From Triticum aestivum (Eukaryota > Streptophyta > Magnoliopsida > Poales > Poaceae), in contig NC_057804.1 of the NCBI RefSeq assembly GCF_018294505.1, positions 253,960,989-254,024,988 on the forward strand: DNA of 64,000 nt, in the 5' to 3' direction. The notes below the pieces were generated by a model, which did not search any database, was not told where the DNA came from, and saw nothing but the letters and a program-made list of their open reading frames with translations. Positions within the stretch are counted from its first letter, which is position 1. Each line of letters opens with the position of its first letter. Below, piece by piece: positions 57,500 through 64,000 of the stretch. The translations under genes and the position numbers were made by a program.

Positions 57500-57690
57500 T
57501 CTCAGGTGGTCGGATCCCCTCCTGCGCCTTTGTGCGCTCGCAGCGACACCGCTGTCTGCCGTTGTGAACATGCTGAACAAACGAGAGGAATCTGGAGAGG
57601 ACTGTACGTGGAGAGGCGGACAGTCGGGACCCACCAGGTCTATGGCCATACGCAAGCAAGTGCCTCATCGAAAAAATAATTTTTAACATA
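57500..57690. repeat. CACTA-3 right-side repeat, copy 1
   Basis: Holds GTGGAGAGGCGGACAG, GGGACCCACCAGG, CAAGCAAGTGCCTC and AAAAAATAATT, repeated in better form at 58880-58980 and 59610-59700. Confidence 0.65.
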
Positions 57691-57702
57691 CGCAACCCAC
57701 GA

Positions 57703-57786
57703 CCTCGGATGGGAGGTCCATAGGCCTGTTTGAATTTTCTTGAGGGCCATCATGTATCGACCGGCCTATGGACCTCCCATCCGAGG
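57703..57786. repeat. Perfect inverted repeat: 24-bp arms, 36-nt loop
   Basis: Arm 57703-57726 begins CCTCGGATGGGAGG and its exact complement is 57763-57786. The transcript of either strand would fold into a 24-bp hairpin. Confidence 0.95.
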
Positions 57787-58555
57787 TTTTATTTTTCCTG
57801 AATATCGGCAGCCCAATTTATGTATTTTTTTGAAGAAAACGCAGAGGTCTGTTTTATTTTTCTATATAAGAACAGGGACCTAGGTCCGACTTATGTTTCC
57901 CTTCTAACTATATTATATATATTTAAATTATTTTATATGTTATTATATATTATTTTTATTGTCATCATATATTTAACAGATACTTACATATGTAAGAAAA
58001 CAATATCCCACATCTTGTTAACTTAAAAAATAATTTCTTAACAATAAAATCCTGGATTGGTTTGGCCCAAAAATCCTAGTGATTGTGTACAAAAGCTTGG
58101 TAAGATTTAAGGACGAATGTAATAATATCACTTATTATTTAAATATATTTATAACAAAATGCTCAGCCCCTTTTTATTTTTTGATAACATTGCTGGCCCA
58201 ACCCAACATTATAATTAGAATCAGCCCAGCAAAATCATGTATTTCGAGAAAGTGGTAATGGCCTGTAATTTTTTAGGAAATAAAATATATGGGCTGCATG
58301 GACACTACATTATTTGTTTACCCAGCCCAGCTAATGACTGTAATTCAAAAAAGATCAAATTGACTATAAATTCTACCGCGCAAAAAAAAGGCTGTAAATT
58401 CTGAAAAAATGGGTTGAATATGTGCCACATTTTTGGGGGCTGAAAAATGTGGGGCAATAGGTCGAAGCCAATGCAAGTCATTGTCAATTTAGTCAATAAA
58501 ATGATTCTGGCATGTTAGCCGTTGGATTTAGATCCAACGACCGGCATCCATCTTC
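57787..58555. other. AT-rich CACTA-3 spacer
   Basis: Runs of TATATT and AAAAAA, no ORF worth calling. A small palindrome CGTTGGAT/ATCCAACG at 58520-58540. Confidence 0.5.
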
Positions 58556-59880
58556 AATCTCTCATCTTCTTCCTCCAGCACCGCCGGGAGCACCTCCCGC
58601 CTCCTGCTGCTAGCAGCTCTACTTAGCACGCTTCACTATGAAGCGCTACTCCACCGTTGGACACGCCATCCCTCCACCCCTCCACACCTCCTGTTCTTCT
58701 CCACCGACTGCCGAACCACACCGCACTAGAACCAGTTAACCCTCGTACACCTCTCCGTCTGCGACTCTACTCCCACGTCTTCCCATCTCCGGCTCGTTGT
58801 TGTCCAGGGCCTCGCTGTCGTCCACCACCTTGGATGCGCTCGGCGTGGCATGGTCAACATGGTCAACGAATGACACCATCGGAAGTAGACTGTGCGTGGA
58901 GAGGCTGACAGCTGGGTCCATGGCCGCACACAAGGAAATGCCTCTTTATTACGTGCAAAATAATGATTCCTCCACCTGACATCCGGGACCCACCGGAAGG
59001 GCCTTCGTATTTTGTGAAAAAATGTGCCCCCCGCTGACAGGTCGGACCCACCAGCTATCTTTGCACGCAAGGAAGTGCCTCCTTATTACTCACAAAAAAA
59101 TGAATACTCCCCCTGCCAGCTGGAACCCAGCATAGTGGGAGGCTGACGTGTGGGCCTACCATGTTGACGGGGACGGAGGGCTTTGTCAACTTAGTCAATA
59201 TGAACGATTCTAGCTCCTCTTACCATATGATGTTCATCCAATGGTCGTAGTGCTTCTTCAACCTCTAGTCTTCTTGCTCCAGCCACCCAAACCAACATCG
59301 GTCGTGCCGTGTGCTCCTGCCTCCCATGGCCTGCTGTGATGCCACGGAGGCCTCACCGCCCCCTACTACTCCTACCGCTGGATAGGCCATCCCTCTACTC
59401 ACCCACATCACCTGTTATTCTGGGGCGATGGCAGCCTCACACCGCAGCCAAACCAGTGGACCCTCGTACTCCGCTTCGCGTGGGCATCCACTGTTGTGTC
59501 TTCCCTGGCTCCGCGTCTTCCCCTTCCTAGGCCTTGCCGTCGTCCACCGCCGTGGTGCTCTCGACGCGGCGTGGTCAATGTGGTCAATGACCGACTTCCA
59601 TCGGAAGAGTACTATGCGTGGAGAGGCTGACAGCTGGGTCCACGGCGGCCGCAAGGAAGTGCCTCCATATTATGCGCAAAATAATTATTCCTCCACCTGG
59701 CAGCAGGGACCCACCGTACGGGCCACTGTATTTCGCGAAAAAACCGTTCCCCCTGACTGCTAGGACCCACCAGCTACATCTTCACACGCAAGGAAGTGTG
59801 TCCGGGCAAAAAAATGATTCTCCCCCCTGACTGCTGGGACCCACCAGCTACATCTTCGCACGCAAGGAAGTGCCTGACAG
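58556..59880. repeat. CACTA-3 right-side tandem duplication (about 0.7 kb period)
   Basis: 58556-59160 and 59245-59880 share order: CTTCTTC leader, CACCTCCTGTTMTTCT, CTGCGTCTTCC-like text, GTGGTCAAYRTGGTCAA, then GAGAGGCTGACAGCTGGGTC and repeated GGACCCACCAGCTA, GCACGCAAGGAAGTGCCT. ORFs here (for example 59428-59763) follow the repeats and are not genes. Confidence 0.75.
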
Positions 59881-60150
59881 TTGGGACCCACCTGGTTGAA
59901 GCATACGTAGCGTTGTCATTTTGGTCGCGAACGTGTACGTACATATATAGTGGTGGATGTAGAAGCGCGCATGTGTCGTAGTAGAGGCTTGCACGTAGCA
60001 TGTACGCGTACGTACAGGGGCCAGTGTGCAAGAAAGAAAATACGGCCACGTATGTGTACATACGGGCGGGGTCTCGAACTCCTACTCGCACATATGTACG
60101 GCCAGGGCTCATGTACATGGCTGGGTTGGAACGGAGAAACAACGTCATCG
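59881..60150. other. Spacer with CGTACGT-rich text
   Basis: Repeated GTACGTACAT, CATGTACG and similar words; no gene. Confidence 0.45.
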
Positions 60151-60850
60151 TCGTGTTCATGGGGAGCCAACCGGCTGGGCCAGAACGGAATGTGTTGTTG
60201 TGTTCATCGGGAGGGCTTGGACGGAACAGGCGATGGAAACGAGGCCTGGCGTACCGTAGAACGGAGGAAACTGCCTTGCGTTTGACTAGCCACGTTCGAA
60301 ACGGGATCCTGTTCATCGGGAGGGGTCTGGCATCCCGCAAAATGGAGGAAACAGACGTCCTACGGTCGAAACGGGGATCCTGTTGATCGGGAGGGGTGTG
60401 GCGTACCGCAAAACGGACGAAACGAACTTGTGTTGGAGCGCGACGGTCGAAACAGGGGTCCTGTTCATCGGGAGGGGTGTGGCGTATCGCAAAATGGGAC
60501 TCCACGGGATACTGTTCATCTCCACCGTCGACCTCCTCCAGCCTGCACGGGCTACCGTCGACCTCCTCCAACCTCCACGGGCTCCTGTTCATCCAGCCTC
60601 CACCGTGCGCTACTCCACCGGCTATTGTTCAACCACACCTCCACGGGCAATCCTCCACCGTCTACTGTTCATCGAGCCCTCCACGGGGTCCTGTTCATCC
60701 AGCCCCAACCGGCTCGATCGATCGGGGTCCTGTTCATCCAGAGGCAATGCCACAGGGTCCTGCTCATCCACCCCCACCGTTCACTGTTCATCCAACCCCC
60801 CACCCCCCGCAACACTCACTGTTCATCCAGAGGCAGCATCAATCGGCTTC
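60150..60850. repeat. CACTA-3 right subterminal array of CTGTTCATC motifs
   Basis: About twelve CTGTTCATC-like words in 520 bp (for example 60309, 60461, 60585, 60690, 60729 and 60818). The first part is a tandem of 60-90-bp units with CATCGGGAGGGGTGTGGCGT; the second has CCTCCACGGG. The long minus frame 59774-60592 is a by-product of these repeats. Confidence 0.8.
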
Positions 60851-61340
60851 AATTAGCAGCAGTAGTGAAGGAATCGCTCGATCGGGTTCAGTTAACAGCC
60901 ATCGATCGATCGCTCGGGTTCAGTAACGTATAGCCCGCAGTGCAATCGCTCGGGTTCAGTTAGAGCCTAACGCCTCGCTCGGGTTTAGTTAGAGCCAATG
61001 CCTCACACACTAGCGCATACGTGTACGAGAGAAACGCGCATCGCTCGGCCCCCGACCACCGACCGTAACCGGGAACTTCCCAAAATTTTCCTTGTCCTCG
61101 CTTCTACCATGGTTTTTTTTGTCATGGACGGCCCAAAGAATGTCATGCAGCTGTGTCTCCGGCCCGCCCAGGACGAAACGCCCATTTTCTGTCATGATTT
61201 TTTGTCATAGAAATAGGAGCCCACCACATGTATGATGATACCGAGTTTCTTCACAATTATTTTCATAGAACTGTCATAAGTATGACAGGATAAAATTTCG
61301 TTCGGCCCAAAATGTCACAGATGTGTCTTTTTTTGTAGTG
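60851..61340. repeat. CACTA-3 right terminal region
   Basis: CGCTCGGGTTCAGTTA units at 60880-60990, then text ending TGTCACAGATGTGTC and the terminal TTTTTTTGTAGTG at 61340. TGTCATAA/ATGACAG words near the end mirror those near the left end (28060-28120). Confidence 0.8.
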
Positions 61341-61343
61341 CAC

Positions 61344-63641
61344 CGCGTGACATTTCCCCGAAGGAAAAGACACAGGAACAAAGAAGGACATATGCCGGCC
61401 AGCCTAAGTGTTCCAGAGTAGTAGCAAGCTACCAAGGCTCAGTGAAAGCACTAGGACACATTTCCCGGTAAGATAGGCTACCAAGGATAAACCACTAGAT
61501 AGTCAGATCCCACACATACAAAGAATTTCAATAACATACACACAATATGATCTATATGTGCAATACAACATAGCATCGCAACATGACTCTACAACTCAAG
61601 TATTTTATTCAATAGGCTCCGAGGAGCGAGATATTACAAAGATAGGTTGCGAGACCCAACATTCAGAGCATACAGGTCAAAGCACATGCGGAAGCTTAAC
61701 ATGTCTGAGTACAAACATCGACAAATGGAAAAGGCTGAGAAGCCTAACTATCTACCAGATCCTGCCGAGGGCACAAGCTCGTAGCTGAGGTAACAAGCTA
61801 AAAGTCCACACGTAACTACTAGTGAGACTGAAGTCTCTCTGCAGAACATAAAATAGGCAAACGTGAGTACAAACGTACCCAGCAAGACTTACTTCAGAAC
61901 TAACTACATATGCATCATTATCAACAAAAGGGGATGGTGGGGTTTAACTACAACAAGCCAGCTTTGACTTGGTGGCTATCCTGAACTATGACTGCAAGTA
62001 ACTATTTTGAGGTGGCGCACACGAGTCCACATATTCACCGTATTAATACATCACTATGGATCCGCTCCCGTCTCCCTACAAGAATGCCATCCATAGCACT
62101 CATGCTTATCTTGCGCATTTTAGGGTATCCACTTTCACTTGTCTATGAACTGTATAGGCAACCCAGAGGTCCTTTACCGTGGACGCGGTTATTCGTATAG
62201 ATGATGTTAACCCTACAGGGGTATACTTCTTCACACACGCTCTCGCCACTTACCGCCATGTACACGTCATGTATCTCGGCAATCTTCAAGCAGAAGCTTG
62301 GCGAGGGTGTCGGCGACGACCTGACTAGCCACACAAGTCTCTAGTCCAGGTTTATCGCCTATTCGGGTTCCATACATAAGGAGATCCGGCCGGGGTGTCG
62401 TTCACGGCCCCAAACAATGTGTACAGGGTTCGAAGCCCACCAAACAGGTGACGCTTGGCATACCTGGCCATAGTGCCTAGTCTGACCCAAGCCCACCAGT
62501 ACCGGGTGCCACTTGGTAGACTACTAACACAACCTACAGACACCAGAAACTAGTTGCAACTCCTGGACAGAGATCGAGTTGATTAATAAGTCGAGATGGG
62601 CACTTAAGTATTCCAATGTGTGGTAGTAGTTGTTCAAGGATCACAAACACATAACTCAGTTCCTGAGGACGGCTTCGATGAGACAACCCACCATATACTC
62701 CTACATGGCCTCTCACCGCTACCTTTACCAAATCATGTTCACACACTTAGCTCACACACAGTAGGACATGTTCACCACTGTTCCAATTCATTCTCGATGA
62801 ATCAAACCCGACTCAACTCTAAGCAGTAGCAGGCATGATGAACAAGCATGAATGAGTAGGCACATCAAGGCTCAAACAACTCCTACTCATGCTAGTGGGT
62901 TTCATCTATTTACTGTGGCAATGACAGGTCATGCGGAGGATAAGGGGTTCAACTACCGCATCATGTAACAGTTGAACCGTTATTGTCCTAATGTAGTAAA
63001 AGAGAGCAGAGCGAGAGAGTGGGTTTGTATCAGAATGAACAAGGGGGTTTTGCTTGCCTGGCACTTCTGAAGATAGTATAGCTCTTCATCGGTGTCATCG
63101 AACTCATCGTCGAAACCACATCTATCGAGAGGGAACAAATATCGGCAATTGAGAGGGAAACACAATCAATGCAATGCACAATATGCTACATGATCATGAC
63201 ATGGAAAAATGAGTGTGTTTGAGCTAATGCAACTACAAACAAGGTGGTTTGAGTCATTTTGAACCGAAGGTTCAGTTTCAAACTAAAGCTATGAATTTAT
63301 AAAGTGCATTATCATGTTTTGAGATGAACATCAGGTTTAAGTTACTTTAACATGCATGAAACCAGTACAGATGGATAGATTGGATTTTTTTGAACATTTT
63401 TCATATATAACTTATTTCATTTGGAGACACAGATAATTTTCTATGAATTTTAGAAGTATAGGGCATTTTCTGGAATTTCCTAAATTGTTTTAATCCAGAA
63501 AATGACTTATTGCGTCAGCACTATGTCACTATGACGTCAGCTGGTCAACAGACCTGGTCCAGGTCAAACCTGACCAGTGGGGCCCACTGGTCAGTGACCT
63601 AGTGTCATTTGTGTCGCTGACAGGTGGGCCTAGTCAACAGA
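61344..63641 (-). repeat. Second Sukkula-like LTR, continuation after CACTA-3
   Basis: Collinear with about 6093-8380 of the solo LTR (shared GACATTTCCCCGAAGG, CAGATCCCACACATAC, GCGAGATATTACAAA and others). Short plus-strand open stretches such as 61988-62200 occur in both LTRs, but with broken frames. It is cut at 63642 by another LTR. Confidence 0.9.
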
Positions 63642-64000
63642 TGATACGTCCATTTCGCATCATGCTTTTATATCGATATTTATTGCATTATGGGTTGTTA
63701 TTACATGTTATGTCACAATACTTATGGCTATTCTCTCTTCTTTTACAAGGTTTACATGAAGAGTGAGAATGCCGGCAGCTAGGATTCTGGGCTGGAAAAG
63801 GAGCAAATATTGGAGACCTATTCTGCACAGCTCCAAAAGTCCTGAAACTCCACGAAAGTCATTTTGCGAATGAATGAAAAGCATTGAGCGGAAGAAATAC
63901 CTGAGGGGGGCCACCCACCATCCACGAGGGTGGGGGCGTGCCCTACCCCCTGGGCGCACCCCTACCTCGTGGGCCACCTGGCAGCCCTCCGGTGCCCACA
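63642..64000 (+). mobile_element. Start of another LTR (gypsy type), truncated by the window
   Basis: TGATACGTCCATTTCGCATC begins at 63642, where the collinear Sukkula-like text stops. The wording recalls abundant Triticeae gypsy LTRs (WHAM or Sabrina group), from memory. A GGGTGGGGGCGTGCCCTACC block lies at about 63929. The right end and target duplication are outside the window. Confidence 0.7.

Larger units (their letters stand above)
27991..61340. mobile_element. CACTA-3: 33-kb CACTA transposon with many nested insertions
   Basis: Left end CACTACAAAAAAATACACTT at 27991. The complement of the right end at 61340 is CACTACAAAAAAAGACACAT; about 22 of the first 26 bases match. The 3-bp duplication CAC flanks it (27988-27990 and 61341-61343), and the uninterrupted LTR word (ACACCG at 6090) is seen in the solo copy. 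Inside are subterminal arrays, a minus-strand multi-exon gene, a head-to-head gene pair, and inserted gypsy, LTR and MITE sequences. No TNP2 transposase is visible, so it was probably mobilised in trans. The terminus differs from CACTA-1 and CACTA-2, so it is a different family. Confidence 0.94.

Noticed and set aside
59774..60592. 272-codon minus-strand frame
   Set aside because: It is made of translated subterminal repeats, with repetitive words throughout and no independent support.

Overview
The window looks like intergenic DNA from a large Triticeae grass genome (wheat, goatgrass or barley type). It is a stack of nested transposable elements, and I find no convincing ordinary host gene. 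Support for this comes from CACTA elements with 3-bp target duplications, very long LTRs primed by initiator-Met tRNA, gypsy elements carrying an antisense gene, and Stowaway MITEs with the CTCCCTCCGT type of terminus. Family names (Caspar-like, Sukkula-like, Fatima-like) are from memory and tentative; the boundaries and duplications are read from the sequence.

Layout. (1) 1-10163 is the right part of CACTA-1, whose left end is outside the window. It holds a broken minus-strand TNP2-type transposase (506-4965) cut by a solo LTR (2303-3175), and a 4.2-kb Sukkula-like solo LTR (5775-9937). (2) 10164-25877 is a minus-oriented LTR element with about 4.5-kb LTRs. Its left LTR is interrupted by CACTA-1 and by CACTA-2 (11305-14799). 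The internal region is 16473-19778, with a polypurine tract, a primer site and a 162-aa ORF. The right LTR (19779-25877) contains another solo LTR (20793-22335) and preserves the empty sites of both CACTA insertions. (3) 25878-27647 is the internal end of a second Sukkula-like element. Its LTR starts at 27648, is interrupted at 27990 by CACTA-3, resumes at 61344, and is interrupted again at 63642 by a gypsy-type LTR running off the window.

(4) CACTA-3 (27991-61340) is 33 kb with its insertions. It has GGCCCGT/GGCCCAT subterminal repeats on the left, a minus-strand multi-exon gene with a tandemly amplified exon (29543-32545), a truncated gypsy element (32730 to about 36960), a MITE cluster (37057-38110), a Fatima-like gypsy element (40165-49351) and a 3.9-kb solo LTR (51679-55620). 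It also has a head-to-head pair of an unrecognised gene (pseudogene 51173-51570; intact 112-codon copy 56299-56637), a tRNA-like segment, a perfect hairpin and CTGTTCATC subterminal repeats on the right.

How it fits together. Insertion order can be read from the nesting. The Sukkula-like element is the oldest recognisable layer here. The long-LTR element and CACTA-3 both inserted into it, and CACTA-1 and CACTA-2 then entered the long-LTR element. All coding sequences belong to mobile elements or to sequence carried by them. Most are frameshifted or stopped. The exceptions worth attention are the intact 112-aa ORF in CACTA-3, the 162-aa ORF next to the primer site of the long-LTR element, a 116-aa ORF in CACTA-2, and the spliced antisense gene of the Fatima-like element.
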